From Deltaproteobacteria bacterium (lineage in GTDB: Bacteria > Desulfobacterota > Binatia > HRBIN30 > CADEER01): a stretch of DNA of 64,000 bases. The translations under genes were made by a program, and so were the position numbers. This document shows, piece after piece, positions 1-8,923 of this stretch. A model generated the notes under the pieces. It was not told the origin of the DNA and did no database searches. It was given only the letters and a program-made list of their open reading frames with translations. The DNA is taken from the NCBI GenBank assembly GCA_029262455.1, contig JAJCZJ010000094.1, positions 1-64,000 of the forward strand, given 5' to 3'. Every line of letters begins with the position of its first letter. The first letter of the stretch is position 1.

Positions 1-274
1 CCGCACCCCCACGCCGCAAACGCCGCCGCTCATCCACGGCCAATTGACGATGCTTACCCGACTTATGCTATAGCCAACAGCGTCTCGGACCCTGGGTCAT
101 CCCGTGAGAATCCGGGTGGGTCATGCTCGTGAGAAGTGACAGTGTCAACTAGAGATCTCCACCGGCTGCCCTCCCGCGCTGGGGGTGCGCGACAAATTTG
201 TGGGGAGAAAGCAACAATAGTTGGCGTCCGGTTCGAATCTGGACATAGGTCTATAGCCAGAGAGGGGCGGTGTA

Positions 275-441
275 ATGAAGCGGACGGTGGAGCAATTGGA
301 GGCGGAAGGGAACGATTGTACGCGGAGCTTTCGGAGATTGGCGACTTTCGACGTGGTTCGATCGCGGAGACCTACCGGCGCTGCGGCAAGCACAACTGCG
401 CGTGCGCCGAGGAGCACCATCGTGGCCACGGGCCACGGTAA
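275..441 (+). pseudogene. Frameshifted remnant of a DUF6788-type (transposon-associated) protein
   Basis: An ATG at 275 opens MKRTVEQLEAEG. The matching continuation, RERLYAELSEIGDFRRGS followed by IAETYRRCGKHNCACAEE, lies in a different frame, so the frame breaks near position 300. It stops at 441. The pattern (coiled-coil start, IGxFRRGS, RRCGKxxCxCA, HPGHGP-like end) is what I recall from the N-terminal zinc-binding part of DUF6788 proteins, which often accompany transposases. Only about 55 residues remain. I see no transposase domain, and nothing else recognisable in positions 1-274. Family call is from memory of the motif. Confidence 0.5.
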
Positions 442-515
442 CGGGCGGAGCAGGAAGCCGCTCCTTCGACTTTCGACTCGTCCTCCGGAGCCCAAGCGAC
501 GGAGGGCGGAAAGTA

Positions 516-589
516 TGGTCGCACGCCGATTCGAACGGCGGACCCCCTGCATGTGAGGCAGGTGCTCTAACCAACTGAGCTATGCGACC
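516..589 (-). tRNA. tRNA-Val (anticodon CAC)
   Basis: On the minus strand the sequence folds as a full cloverleaf. It has a 7-bp acceptor stem (GGTCGCA/TGCGACC), a D arm GCTC-AGTTGGTTA-GAGC, an anticodon stem CCTGC/GCAGG with loop CTCACAT, and a T arm CGCCG-TTCGAAT-CGGCG, with discriminator A. Loop positions 34-36 read CAC, which decodes GTG valine codons. The length is 74 nt and CCA is not encoded. It stands alone, with no other tRNA nearby. Confidence 0.97.
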
Positions 590-818
590 TTCCAGTAGGA
601 CCGACGTCGATAGCTACCGGGATTGTCTCGGGGGAGCAACAAGGTCCCGGTCGGGCCCGGTCGAGGATCGAGCACTTCGGCCTCCTTCAATCTTCAGGAT
701 TTCTGTACCCTGCAGGCCCCAAGACGTCGTGGAGATGGGTCGAAAATCGCGCCTCCACGAGTTCCGCAGGACGTCGGGAATCCCTCGCACTCCTGGGATA
801 CGACAATCCCCGGGGACA

Positions 819-971
819 GGTCGAAGGCCGAAGGTCGAAAGGATGTCGGCTGCTTTGCCGCAGGGAAATCGACCGGCGCTCGGCGTTTCGACCTTCGACC
901 CGGGGCCAGGCGCGCAGCGCGGCCTTCCACCTTCGACAAGATCCCTTCAAAGCGCGGCCTTCGACCTTCGA
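819..971. repeat. Scattered inverted copies of a GGTCGAAGG/CCTTCGACC motif
   Basis: The gene-free stretch 590-1074 holds AGGTCGAAGGCCGAAGGTCG at 819-838. The reverse motif follows several times: TTTCGACCTTCGACC ending at 900, GGCCTTCCACCTTCGAC at 921-937 and GGCCTTCGACCTTCGAC at 955-971. The opposite orientations could form stem-loops. The short AAGGTCGAA core returns in the tandem repeat at 53245-53298. No gene is visible in this stretch. The function is unknown. Confidence 0.6.
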
Positions 972-1012
972 CTCTTCTCTTTCCGTCAAACTGTCGTTTG
1001 CCTTTTTTTTGC

Positions 1013-1031
1013 CGACTGACTACCTCAGTCG
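1013..1031. promoter_or_regulatory. Perfect 7-bp inverted repeat upstream of the TonB receptor gene
   Basis: CGACTGA (1013-1019) and TCAGTCG (1025-1031) are separated by 5 nt and preceded by eight T residues (1003-1010). The dyad lies 44 nt before the chosen receptor start. It could be an operator or a leader hairpin. I cannot assign a regulator. Confidence 0.35.
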
Positions 1032-1074
1032 CAGAGTTAAAGCGTTCGCTTTGCGGGCGCGGGGAGAGGGTCAG

Positions 1075-3552
1075 ATGCAGAAATCCACTGCGCGTGTCGT
1101 CGCGCTCGCAATCGCTTGCTCGTTCTTCGCGAAAGATGTGCCGGCCCAAGAAGCGTCGAAGGGCGGTATCGAAGAGATCGTCGTCCGAGCTCGGAAACGC
1201 GATGAGAGGATCCAGGACACTCCAGTCTCGGTCACGGCTCTCAGCGAGAACTTCCTGGAAGACTCAGGCGTCGCGCGCGTCGATGAGATCCAGGGCTTCG
1301 TTCCGAACTTGATCTTCAACACCGGAAATCAGGGTTTCGACGCGAACATCAGGATCCGCGGTATCGGCACCGGCGCTCCGGCTCTGGCCTTCGACCCAGG
1401 TGTCGGCGTCTATATGGACGGGGTCTTCATGCCACGGGCCCTCGGTGCACTGCTCGACGTTGTCGACGTCCAACAGATCGAGGTCCTGCGTGGACCGCAA
1501 GGTACACTGTTTGGTAAGAACACCGTTGGCGGCGCGCTCCTGGTGACTTCGGTGAAGCCGCAAGATGAGTTCTCGGGTCACATTCGAGTGCGCGCCGGTA
1601 ACTTCGACACAGTCGAGACCAAGGCGACTCTAAACATACCGCTGATCGAGGAACACGTCTTGTCGCGGTTCACGTTCGGATCGCGCAACACGCGTGGCTA
1701 TACGTACAACCGTACGCTCGACGAGTACTATTCGGACCATCAGTCGCAGAACATCATCGGTTCGCTGCGAATTCTGCCGGATATCGACTTCGCACTCGTT
1801 CCACACACCATCGATGTCAGCGGTCAATATTCGCGCGACCACAATCGAGGGCGGTCGGCGCAATGTGTCTTCATCAACCCAGACGCAGACTCTCTGGGGG
1901 TGTTCCGCAACAGTGCCGAGCTCCAGGAGTCCTGTGCTAGGCAAACCCCCTTCGAATTCGAGGGCGATCTGCAAGGCATCGCCGATCTCGAGAGCTACGG
2001 ATTTTGGGGCACTCTCCAATGGGACCTGCTCGAAAACTCGTACGTCGACTTGTCCGCAAAGTCGCTCTCCGCGCTGCGAAAACAAAACGTCGGCGTTGTC
2101 TTCGACATCGACAACACCAGCGCCGTGTTTCTCGAGCGTCACCTCTTCGGGGGCGGTCCGCTGGCCGGTGAGCCGACGCGCCAGCAGCAGATCAATCAGG
2201 AGCTGCAGTTCAACGCGACCGCGTGGGACGACCGTATCAACGCGGTCGGTGGCGTCTTTGGATTCTGGGAGGAATCCTCCGAGAGGGCCGCCCAGGCGAC
2301 CGAGCTCATCGCCCCCCTCAACCGACGCATTTCGCAAATCGAATTCGACTTCAGCAACTGGACGGTCGCTCTCTTCGGCCAGGCTTCGCTGGACGTAACC
2401 GACTGGCTCAGCATCACCGGTGGTGTCCGACGCACGGCTGACAAGAAGGGCGCGCAGCGTCGTGAGTTCTTGTTGACCCAACTCAATCCCGACGGCACGC
2501 CAACGCAAACCTTCCCGGTCCCGGCGAACGTGGGCAACGGCATCGAACGACGTGTCTTCTACAGCACCACTTGGATGGGAAGTCTCCGTCTGACCGCAAC
2601 CGATCCGGTCCTGGACGCGCTCCACATGGACCACGCGATGACCTACTTCACGTTCTCGCAGGGCTTCAAAGGCGGCGGCTTCAACGCCACGCCGTCCGGG
2701 GCAGTCAACCTGCCGACCAACATCTTGGAAGGTTTCGAACCCGAGACCCTCGACAACTACGAAATAGGTTTCAAAACGCGCGCCTTCGACGACCGATTGT
2801 CCTTCAACCTCGCACTCTACTGGGGTAACTATGACGATATCCAGGTGGTGTCGCAGCGAACCGCCGGTACCAACCCCACCACAGGCCTGCCGACGATCGC
2901 ACGGATTACGCAGAATGCCGCCAAAGCCCGCATCCGTGGCATCGAAACCGAGTTCGTGCTGGCGCCGACTTCACAGTTTCGCGTAATCGGCTCGGCAGGG
3001 TTTTCCGACACCGAGTTTCTCAACTTCGGTAGCGATGGACTGGTCGATGGGGCGCAGCGCAGCTGTACGGAGGACTTCTCAAACCCAGATAACGACCCCG
3101 AAATTGCCGCCGACGCCAGGAACGTCATCGATACTCTGAAGTGCGCCGTCAACGACTTCAACGGCGACCCAACCAACCGCTCCGGACAGAGATTCCTCGG
3201 CAGCCCGCAGCTGCAAACCTCACTATCCGTGAGCTACACGCAGCCAATCGAGTTGGGCAGCGGCGATTTTTCCGGCAACCTGGTTCCGCTCCTTCAATGG
3301 AGCTTCCAGAGCAGTGCCCGCTACCTCGGCCAAGAAGTCGCCGCCGGCAGGCAAGGTGGCTTCAACTTGCTCAACGCGCGGCTTTCGTACGAGTTTTACG
3401 ACGAACGAGCCGTTATCGCGATGTGGGGCAAGAACCTGCTCGACGTAGCCTACTTCGACCATATCCAGGGCTTCGGCGACAGCTTCGGCAACATCAACCG
3501 GTACTTCAACGCACCACGCACCTGGGGTGGCGAAGTGAGTTTCAGGTTCTGA
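1075..3552 (+). CDS. TonB-dependent outer-membrane receptor
   Basis: The predicted 825-residue protein is an outer-membrane active transporter for an iron chelate, cobalamin or other large solute, energised by TonB. I chose the ATG at 1075 because it follows a GGGGAGAGGG ribosome site and starts a signal peptide (MQKSTARVVALAIA..., cleavage near PAQ, residue 25). The upstream in-frame ATG at 1009 would bury that signal. Next come a TonB-box-like EEIVVRAR (about 33-40), a plug domain with IRIRGIGTG (about 90) and VLRGPQGTLFGKNTVGG (about 140-155), then a barrel ending in Phe (SFRF), as outer-membrane proteins do. The wording of the plug resembles the large receptor group common in sphingomonads. 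The substrate cannot be read, and no TonB/ExbBD genes are nearby. Confidence 0.95.
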   Translation: MQKSTARVVALAIACSFFAKDVPAQEASKGGIEEIVVRARKRDERIQDTPVSVTALSENFLEDSGVARVDEIQGFVPNLIFNTGNQGFDANIRIRGIGTGAPALAFDPGVGVYMDGVFMPRALGALLDVVDVQQIEVLRGPQGTLFGKNTVGGALLVTSVKPQDEFSGHIRVRAGNFDTVETKATLNIPLIEEHVLSRFTFGSRNTRGYTYNRTLDEYYSDHQSQNIIGSLRILPDIDFALVPHTIDVSGQYSRDHNRGRSAQCVFINPDADSLGVFRNSAELQESCARQTPFEFEGDLQGIADLESYGFWGTLQWDLLENSYVDLSAKSLSALRKQNVGVVFDIDNTSAVFLERHLFGGGPLAGEPTRQQQINQELQFNATAWDDRINAVGGVFGFWEESSERAAQATELIAPLNRRISQIEFDFSNWTVALFGQASLDVTDWLSITGGVRRTADKKGAQRREFLLTQLNPDGTPTQTFPVPANVGNGIERRVFYSTTWMGSLRLTATDPVLDALHMDHAMTYFTFSQGFKGGGFNATPSGAVNLPTNILEGFEPETLDNYEIGFKTRAFDDRLSFNLALYWGNYDDIQVVSQRTAGTNPTTGLPTIARITQNAAKARIRGIETEFVLAPTSQFRVIGSAGFSDTEFLNFGSDGLVDGAQRSCTEDFSNPDNDPEIAADARNVIDTLKCAVNDFNGDPTNRSGQRFLGSPQLQTSLSVSYTQPIELGSGDFSGNLVPLLQWSFQSSARYLGQEVAAGRQGGFNLLNARLSYEFYDERAVIAMWGKNLLDVAYFDHIQGFGDSFGNINRYFNAPRTWGGEVSFRF

Positions 3553-3597
3553 GTCGAAGCGACTGAATAATGTTCTCTACCGAGTCGTGGTCCCCGA

Positions 3598-3714
3598 CCA
3601 CGGCTCAGCGGGAGCTTCGCCCTCCATGGGGTTTTACGGGCCACGGCTCAGCGGGAGCTTCGCCCTCCATCGGGTGGTGCCGCACCGCGGCTCAGCAGGA
3701 GCTTCGCCCTCCAT
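3598..3714 (+). repeat. Three 30-bp direct repeats, 43-44 bp apart
   Basis: The unit CTCAGCGGGAGCTTCGCCCT, with flanking CCACGG and CCAT, occurs at 3598-3627, 3641-3670 and 3685-3714. The first two copies are identical and the third differs at two positions. Each unit contains the dyad GGGAGCTTCGCCCTCC, which can form a small hairpin. The array lies just after the TonB receptor stop. Similar GGGAGCTTCGCCCTCC units are scattered in other bacterial genomes (recalled, not checked). Confidence 0.75.
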
Positions 3715-3763
3715 GCTGGGGTGCAAAGCGCGGGCCTTTGATGTTCGACCGATCATTTTTCTT

Positions 3764-3805
3764 GACGCACCGTGTTGACATTATGACGCGCTGTGTTAAC
3801 ACTAT
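3764..3805 (+). promoter_or_regulatory. Two abutting 21-bp direct repeats upstream of the phasin-like gene
   Basis: GACGCACCGTGTTGACATTA(T) at 3764-3784 is followed directly by GACGCGCTGTGTTAACACTA(T) at 3785-3805, with 17 of 21 positions identical. The 21-bp period is two helical turns, so a protein could bind both copies on one face. A perfect -35 hexamer TTGACA sits inside the first copy at 3775-3780, and CACTAT at 3800-3805 could be a weak -10. The second copy ends just before the ribosome site (3811). It is likely the promoter and operator of the gene at 3825. Confidence 0.55.
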
Positions 3806-3824
3806 GCGTCAGGAGGTATTACCC

Positions 3825-4352
3825 ATGGCAAGAACAGCTAAGAGACAGACCCCTTTTGACGAGATTTCGGATGCTTTCGGAGACGCGATTGATCGCGCCG
3901 AGGATGTCCTGACGCGCGGCTTTGAAGCCGCCTTCGAGGCCCTGCCCGAGAGTGTCGAGGACGTTGTTCGCGATCTTTCCAAGGATCTGAAAAAGCGTCG
4001 CAAGCAGACCGTCAAGAACGTGGAGAAGTCGATTGCCGACTTCGACAAGCGCCGCAAGCAGACGGTCAAGAGTGTCGAGAAGACCCTCGCGGATCTCGAC
4101 AAGCGCCGTCAGCAGCTGACCAAGCGCTACGAGAAGCAGATCGAAGGTGTATTCGGTACGGTCGAAGATCGAGTCGCTAATGTCGTTCGACCGGTCGCCA
4201 AACGACTCGATATCGCATCGCAGTCCGAGGTCGCTACTCTGAAACGCCGCCTGACGCAGATCGAGCGCAAGGTCGGCAAGAGTCCGACGACCAAAAAGAA
4301 CACCGCGAGCAAGACGACACGCCGTAAAAAGACCACACGTCGCGCTGCGTAA
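3825..4352 (+). CDS. Phasin-like coiled-coil protein with Lys/Arg-rich tail
   Basis: This 175-residue protein starts at the ATG following AGGAGG (3811-3816) with 8-nt spacing. The N-terminal part is amphipathic (FDEISDAFGDAIDRAEDVL). The middle has three ~19-residue helical repeats built on DKRRKQTVKSVEK, then VATLKRRLTQIERKV, and a basic tail KKNTASKTTRRKKTTRRAA. The design (helical body, a leucine-zipper-like segment, a histone-like tail) recalls PhaF/PhaI phasins, which coat polyhydroxyalkanoate granules and bind DNA. I see no PHA synthase nearby, so this is a structural analogy. A nucleoid- or granule-associated protein is the best guess. A second protein of similar plan is at 50221-50667. 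Confidence 0.75.
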   Translation: MARTAKRQTPFDEISDAFGDAIDRAEDVLTRGFEAAFEALPESVEDVVRDLSKDLKKRRKQTVKNVEKSIADFDKRRKQTVKSVEKTLADLDKRRQQLTKRYEKQIEGVFGTVEDRVANVVRPVAKRLDIASQSEVATLKRRLTQIERKVGKSPTTKKNTASKTTRRKKTTRRAA

Positions 4353-4385
4353 GTACGTCGAGCTAGCCTAACAAGCTTTCCCCAA

Positions 4386-4434
4386 GGTCCGCCCCGCTTC
4401 CCACCCTATCCTATCTCGGGAGGTGGAGCGGACC
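4386..4434. terminator. Stem-loop between convergent genes
   Basis: GGTCCGC (4386-4392) pairs with GCGGACC (4428-4434), with additional CCACC/GGTGG pairing inside. It lies between the phasin-like gene (plus) and hyuB (minus), where a terminator serving both would be expected. No strong T-run follows, so intrinsic termination is uncertain. Confidence 0.35.
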
Positions 4435-4469
4435 GATTTCCGACGGGGGCACGCAATCGGACGTCGCTC

Positions 4470-6059
4470 TCAGCGACGCCACCCGCCGCCTCCGGGTGTC
4501 AAAATGCGAAGCTTTGTTCCCGCTTCGATCTGGAGCGAAATCTTCGCCGGTACCAGCTGTTTTCTGCCGTTTGGCAGCGTGAGCTGGTTACGACCCGCCT
4601 TGCCGGGTTCGCCGCCAAGTCCGTAAGGGCGATAGGCCCGGCGTTCGCTCAAGATCGTCACACTCGCCGGAGACGTGATTTCGATCTCGCGATCCACACC
4701 GTCTCCACCGCGATGCGCGCCAGCGCCGCCGGAACCCCGGCGCACCCTGTAGCGTACGACACGCAATGGTAGCTCCGCCTCGAGCGCCTCGATCGGAGTG
4801 TTCATGGGGTTGGTCATGTGCGTCTGCACGGCCGACTCACCGTGCCCCTCAGCACTAGCGCCTGCTCCGCCAGCGATCGTCTCGTAATAGGAAAATTGGC
4901 GCGAACGCGCCGCATCGAAGCCGCCCAGCGCGAGGTTGTTCATTGTCCCGCTACTCGCCGCCGGAACGCGCCCCGGTACCGCGTGCGACAACGCCCGGTA
5001 CAGAACATCGACAATGCGCTGCGACGTCTCGACATTCCCCGCCGCCACAGCCGCCGGGAACGAAGCGTTCACCACCGAGCCGGCCGGCGCGCGAACCGCG
5101 ATGGGTCGCATCATGCCGGCGTTGGGAGGAATGTCGATCGAAGACAGGCAACGAAAGACATAGTAGACAGCGGCAAGCGTAACCGCCTCGTTGGCATTCA
5201 CGCCGCCCTCCACCTGCGCGTCCGTGCCGGCAAAATCGACCTCGACCCGCCCGCCCTTGGTGCGGATTGTCACCACAATGCGAATCGACTCTCGCCCAAA
5301 CCCGTCGCCGTCGAGATAGTCTTCAGCGGTGAACACCCCGCGCGGCAACTCCCGTAGCCCCTCGGCCATGAGTTTTTCCGAATAGCCCTGTAGCGCTTGC
5401 ATCGCTGCCGAAACACGAAGCCGTCCGTCGCGCTCGACCAGCTGTGCCAACCGCTCGGCGCCTACACGCAAAGCCGCCAGTTGCGCATAGAGATCCCCGA
5501 GCCGCTCGTCGGCCACACGCGTATTGGCGAGGAACATCGCCAATAAGTCCTCCTCGACGACACCGCCACGTACGATCTTGACCGGCGGTAGACGCAATCC
5601 TTCCTGGTAGATCTCCCGCGCCAACGGCATCGATCCCGGGCTCATACCACCGACGTCGGAATGATGAGCACGGTTCGCCGTGTAGCCGATCCGCCGTGTC
5701 CCCACATACACCGGCGCCACGACGGTAATATCCGGCAGATGCGTGCCTCCCTCAAACGGATCGTTGAGCAGAACGACATCGCCCGCCCCGAGATCGTGAC
5801 GCGCCAGCGCTGCGCGCACCGACATCGGAGTCGATCCGAGGTGCACCGGGATATGCGCCGCCTGCGCCACCATCTCGCCGTTCGCATCGAACAACGCGCA
5901 CGAATAGTCCCGACGCTCTTTGATGTTCGGAGAGAACGCACTGCGACACAACACAACGCCCATTTCTTCGGCGATAGCACTCAGCTTGTGATTAAAGACC
6001 TCGAGTGTGATCGGATCGATGCCAACCAGAGGCTTTGCCTTGCGCCCACCCACGATCAT
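4470..6059 (-). CDS. hyuB: Hydantoinase B / oxoprolinase-type ATP-dependent hydrolase, B subunit
   Basis: This 529-residue protein is the partner of the HyuA protein encoded just upstream. Such pairs hydrolyse hydantoins, 5-oxoproline or carboxylate-like substrates with ATP. Family marks seen are [20 protein letters not shown] at the start, [33 protein letters not shown], and a Gly-rich end [15 protein letters not shown] with [11 protein letters not shown] chose the ATG at 6057-6059 because it begins the conserved sequence and overlaps the hyuA stop as ATGA. The longer open frame upstream is only the overlap with hyuA. The exact substrate cannot be told from sequence. Confidence 0.93.
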   Translation of the reverse strand: MIVGGRKAKPLVGIDPITLEVFNHKLSAIAEEMGVVLCRSAFSPNIKERRDYSCALFDANGEMVAQAAHIPVHLGSTPMSVRAALARHDLGAGDVVLLNDPFEGGTHLPDITVVAPVYVGTRRIGYTANRAHHSDVGGMSPGSMPLAREIYQEGLRLPPVKIVRGGVVEEDLLAMFLANTRVADERLGDLYAQLAALRVGAERLAQLVERDGRLRVSAAMQALQGYSEKLMAEGLRELPRGVFTAEDYLDGDGFGRESIRIVVTIRTKGGRVEVDFAGTDAQVEGGVNANEAVTLAAVYYVFRCLSSIDIPPNAGMMRPIAVRAPAGSVVNASFPAAVAAGNVETSQRIVDVLYRALSHAVPGRVPAASSGTMNNLALGGFDAARSRQFSYYETIAGGAGASAEGHGESAVQTHMTNPMNTPIEALEAELPLRVVRYRVRRGSGGAGAHRGGDGVDREIEITSPASVTILSERRAYRPYGLGGEPGKAGRNQLTLPNGRKQLVPAKISLQIEAGTKLRILTPGGGGWRR

Positions 6060-8089
6060 TTCCCCCGCGAGGTCTTGCGCTCGATTAGAAGATCCCCGCT
6101 GGCGGCGGCGCGAACCGTCCAGCCAGGCGGAACCATGGTCGTCGCGCTCACCTCGGTGACGACGATCGGCCCAGCACATCGGCGCGACGACAACGACGGG
6201 CGAACCATATGCTTCGCCTCCACCCAACGCCCCCCCCAGTACAACCTGTGTATGGCCGAACGGGCCGCTGCCCGCTCGGGCACTCGATCGACAACCGGCC
6301 GTCGCGCAATGGAACCGACGACCCGCAAGTTCACCACCTCGATCGAACGCTGTTCGTCGCTGTAACCGTAGAGACGCTCGTGAGCCTTCTCAAAATCGCG
6401 GCGTAGCTGGCGTGAGAGGGGAACCTCGAGCTCGTAGGATTGGCCTCTGTAGCGCACGTCGGCGGTCGTGCTCGTTTCAATTTTTCCGACCCGCGCCTCG
6501 ACTCGAATTTCGCGTCGAGCCCTGCGCCGCATCGACGCAGCAATCGTATCGAGGGCGGCAACGTGCGGATCAATTTGCCGAACCGTTTGGACATAACTGC
6601 GCTCGACCTCGGCCCGCAGCGCGCCCCAGGCTGACAGCACGCCTGGGTTGAGCGGTACCAACACCTTCCGCATCTCCAGAGACTCGGCCAACTCGCAGGC
6701 GTGCATTCCGGCTGCGCCGCCGAACGACACCAGCGCAAACTCACGCGGGTCCCACCCGCGTTCGACCGAAATCGCTCGCATCGCCCGCTCCATCCCTGCG
6801 TTGACGACGCGAACAATTCCTTCCGCCGCACCGACGACATCCATGTCGAGTTTCGCTGCCAAGTCCGCGACCGCACGCTTCGCACGCTCGGTATCGATCG
6901 ACATGGCGCCGCCGAGAAATGCATCCGGCACCAACCGACCCAACACCACATCAGCATCGGTCACGGTCGGCAAAACGCCGCGACCGTAGCAGGCAGGCCC
7001 AGGGTTCGCTCCCGCGCTGTCAGGCCCAACTTTGAGTGCACCACCGGCATCGACGCGCGCAATTGAACCACCACCCGCCCCCACCGTGTGAATGTCGATC
7101 GCGGGAATCTTCACCGGCAGCCGGTCGATCGCCCACTCGGTGTGCCGCGGCACGACTCGGTCGATCAAGCTAACGTCCGTCGACGTGCCGCCCATGTCGA
7201 GTGTGAGTAGGCGGCTCTCACCGATACGCGCGGCGGACTGAACCGCTCCAACAACACCCCCAGCTGGGCCCGACAGTAGTGTGCGAACCGCCTCCCGACT
7301 GGCCGTTTCAACCGAGATCGCACCGCCGGACGACTGCAACACCCGCAACCGATGACCACCGGTCCGGGCCGCGAGGCGCGCCAAATGACGCTCCATCAAC
7401 GGCGCCACGTACGCGTTCAACACAGTCGTCGAGAGCCGTTCATACTCCCGGTACTCAGCAATCAGCTCGTGCGACACGGAAACTGAGTAGCCCTGCGCGC
7501 GCAACGCTTCGGCCAGGACTCGCTCGTGCAGCGGCTCCGCGTACGAATGCAAAAAGCAAATAGCCACCGAATCGGCGCGTAGCTTTGCAAGCCCCTGCCC
7601 TACACGGACGAGTTCCGCGTCGGTCAACGCGGTCGCCACGGTCCCATCAAACAATAGTCGCTCAGCCACTCCGACGCGACGTGCCCGAGGCACCAGCGGC
7701 ACCGGTTTGCGCGGCGTCAGCGAGTAGATGTCCGGACGCTGCTGTCGGCCGATTTCGATCAAGTCTTCGAAGCCAGCCGTCGTCAGCACTACGACCCGAG
7801 CCCCTTTTCGTTCGAGAACCGCGTTGGTAGCAACCGTCGACCCGTAGGTAATCTCGGCGCTCTCGGAATCGCCCAAAAGATGATCGAGCCCCTCGAGCAC
7901 GGCTCGAGCTGGGTCATCCGGGGTCGAAGGACGCTTGTGAATGCGACAGCGGCCAGCCTTGTCGACGGCGACGAAGTCAGTGAACGTTCCCCCCGTGTCC
8001 ACACCGACAAGAACGGTGGGTTGCCTGGAACCGCTGTCGACCGAACGCCTCGCTCGAAGTGGCGTGCCGCGCCCGACCGTTTCGGTCAA
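6056..8089 (-). CDS. hyuA: Hydantoinase A / oxoprolinase-type subunit A
   Basis: This 677-residue protein has the ASKHA-type ATP-binding start VGVDTGGTFTDFVAVD (about residues 28-43), TYGSTVATNAVLERKGARV, LTLDMGGTSTDVSLID (about 290) and GAGGGSIARVDAGGALKVGP, all typical of HyuA. Together with HyuB it forms an ATP-dependent amidohydrolase of the N-methylhydantoinase/5-oxoprolinase type. The only reasonable start is a TTG at 8089; no ATG or GTG is better placed, so the first ~25 residues are uncertain. It overlaps hyuB by 4 bp, implying translational coupling. No transporter or regulator is encoded alongside. Confidence 0.93.
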   Translation of the reverse strand: MTETVGRGTPLRARRSVDSGSRQPTVLVGVDTGGTFTDFVAVDKAGRCRIHKRPSTPDDPARAVLEGLDHLLGDSESAEITYGSTVATNAVLERKGARVVVLTTAGFEDLIEIGRQQRPDIYSLTPRKPVPLVPRARRVGVAERLLFDGTVATALTDAELVRVGQGLAKLRADSVAICFLHSYAEPLHERVLAEALRAQGYSVSVSHELIAEYREYERLSTTVLNAYVAPLMERHLARLAARTGGHRLRVLQSSGGAISVETASREAVRTLLSGPAGGVVGAVQSAARIGESRLLTLDMGGTSTDVSLIDRVVPRHTEWAIDRLPVKIPAIDIHTVGAGGGSIARVDAGGALKVGPDSAGANPGPACYGRGVLPTVTDADVVLGRLVPDAFLGGAMSIDTERAKRAVADLAAKLDMDVVGAAEGIVRVVNAGMERAMRAISVERGWDPREFALVSFGGAAGMHACELAESLEMRKVLVPLNPGVLSAWGALRAEVERSYVQTVRQIDPHVAALDTIAASMRRRARREIRVEARVGKIETSTTADVRYRGQSYELEVPLSRQLRRDFEKAHERLYGYSDEQRSIEVVNLRVVGSIARRPVVDRVPERAAARSAIHRLYWGGRWVEAKHMVRPSLSSRRCAGPIVVTEVSATTMVPPGWTVRAAASGDLLIERKTSRGK

Positions 8090-8150
8090 CTGCCCATCAC
8101 CTTATCGGCCGCCCGAACTCAAAGATTCGACCAACCGCAGAGAGACCAAT

Positions 8151-8501
8151 TCAGGCAGCCTTCGCCTTCTTGCTCTCTTTTTTCTTTTTGGGAGTGCTTT
8201 TCGCGCTACTCGAGTCACCTGACGAATCACTCTTGGAATCACTCTTGGAGTCACTGCTCGAGTCACTCTTGGACTCGCCGGCCGCCGAAGATCCGCCCGC
8301 CGCACCTGCGTCGTCCGTCTTCTTGCCTCCGTAGTCAGTGACGTACCAACCAGATCCCTTGAGCTGGAATGAGGTATTGGAAATAAGCTTTTTAACCTTG
8401 CACCGCTTGCACTCCGGGCACTTGGTCAGAGCGTCTTCTGTGATCCGCTGCGTGACCTCGATGACCCCACATTTCGGGCATTCATACTCGTATATGGGCA
8501 T
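8151..8501 (-). CDS. FmdB-type zinc-ribbon protein with Ser/Asp/Lys-rich tail
   Basis: This 116-residue protein starts at an ATG preceded by GGAGGTGCC. It opens [12 protein letters not shown] and has a second [14 protein letters not shown] pair, the putative zinc-ribbon pattern of FmdB regulatory proteins. The ribbon ends with [17 protein letters not shown]. After residue 60 the chain is low complexity: repeated SDSKSDSK-type units, then a Lys-rich end. The acidic/serine segment corresponds to a tandem DNA repeat (near 8225-8280). The function of this family is not well established. Confidence 0.9.
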   Translation of the reverse strand: MPIYEYECPKCGVIEVTQRITEDALTKCPECKRCKVKKLISNTSFQLKGSGWYVTDYGGKKTDDAGAAGGSSAAGESKSDSSSDSKSDSKSDSSGDSSSAKSTPKKKKESKKAKAA

Positions 8502-8618
8502 GGCACCTCCGAACCCACAGAGGCTAACCACGGACACATAGGGTGTCAACTACGACCCGGCAAGTTCCAGCCAAACAAGCCAACATCCCGGATCTTTGGT
8601 TGTTTTTTCTCGCGAAGG

Positions 8619-8882
8619 CTATTCCGGCCCCAGGATCGACTCAATCTTCGCCAGCAGAAGTTCCGGTACAGCTGACGCCACCACAATCTCTTTCTGGCGG
8701 CCGGCTGTGCCACGCACGATTTCAACCGACCGCCGGGGAACATCCAGCCACTTCGCCAGAAGCTTGATCACTGCTTCGTTGGCAGCGCCGTCCACCGGAG
8801 GTGCCGAAATTTGCACCTTGATCCGGTTGCCGTGCACGCCGACGACGCGATCCCGCGAGCTACGCGGCTGGACTCGAACCAA
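8619..8882 (-). CDS. yggU: DUF167 / YggU family protein
   Basis: The conserved DUF167 core is present: VRVQPRSSRDRVVGVHGNRI, then APPVDGAANEAVIKLLAKWL and GTAGRQKEI. The role of the family is unknown; it is commonly next to yggT and proC, as here. The first standard start is a TTG at 8882, but it begins almost inside the conserved region. The frame is open back to 8927, where CTG AGC CGA overlaps the yggT stop and follows GGAG by 5 nt. The true product may therefore be 102 residues with a CTG start. Confidence 0.88.
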   Translation of the reverse strand: MVRVQPRSSRDRVVGVHGNRIKVQISAPPVDGAANEAVIKLLAKWLDVPRRSVEIVRGTAGRQKEIVVASAVPELLLAKIESILGPE

Positions 8883-8923
8883 CAGTCGAACCTGATCTCG
8901 CCCGACTTCAACGAAAGCTCGGC

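Noticed and set aside
1630-2634. A 334-codon open frame antisense to the TonB receptor gene
   Set aside because: It is a shadow frame of a GC-rich real gene. The receptor has full motifs, while this frame has no recognisable family and no ribosome site.
3598-3714. Possible CRISPR array
   Set aside because: There are only three repeats, spacers are 13-14 bp, the repeats carry internal dyads and there are no cas genes; it fits an ordinary dispersed repeat.
4102-4360. Histone H1-like or DNA-binding assignment for the Lys-rich tail of the phasin-like protein
   Set aside because: Low-complexity basic tails occur in many families. The coiled-coil body and repeat pattern favour a phasin-like description, so the tail alone was not used for naming.
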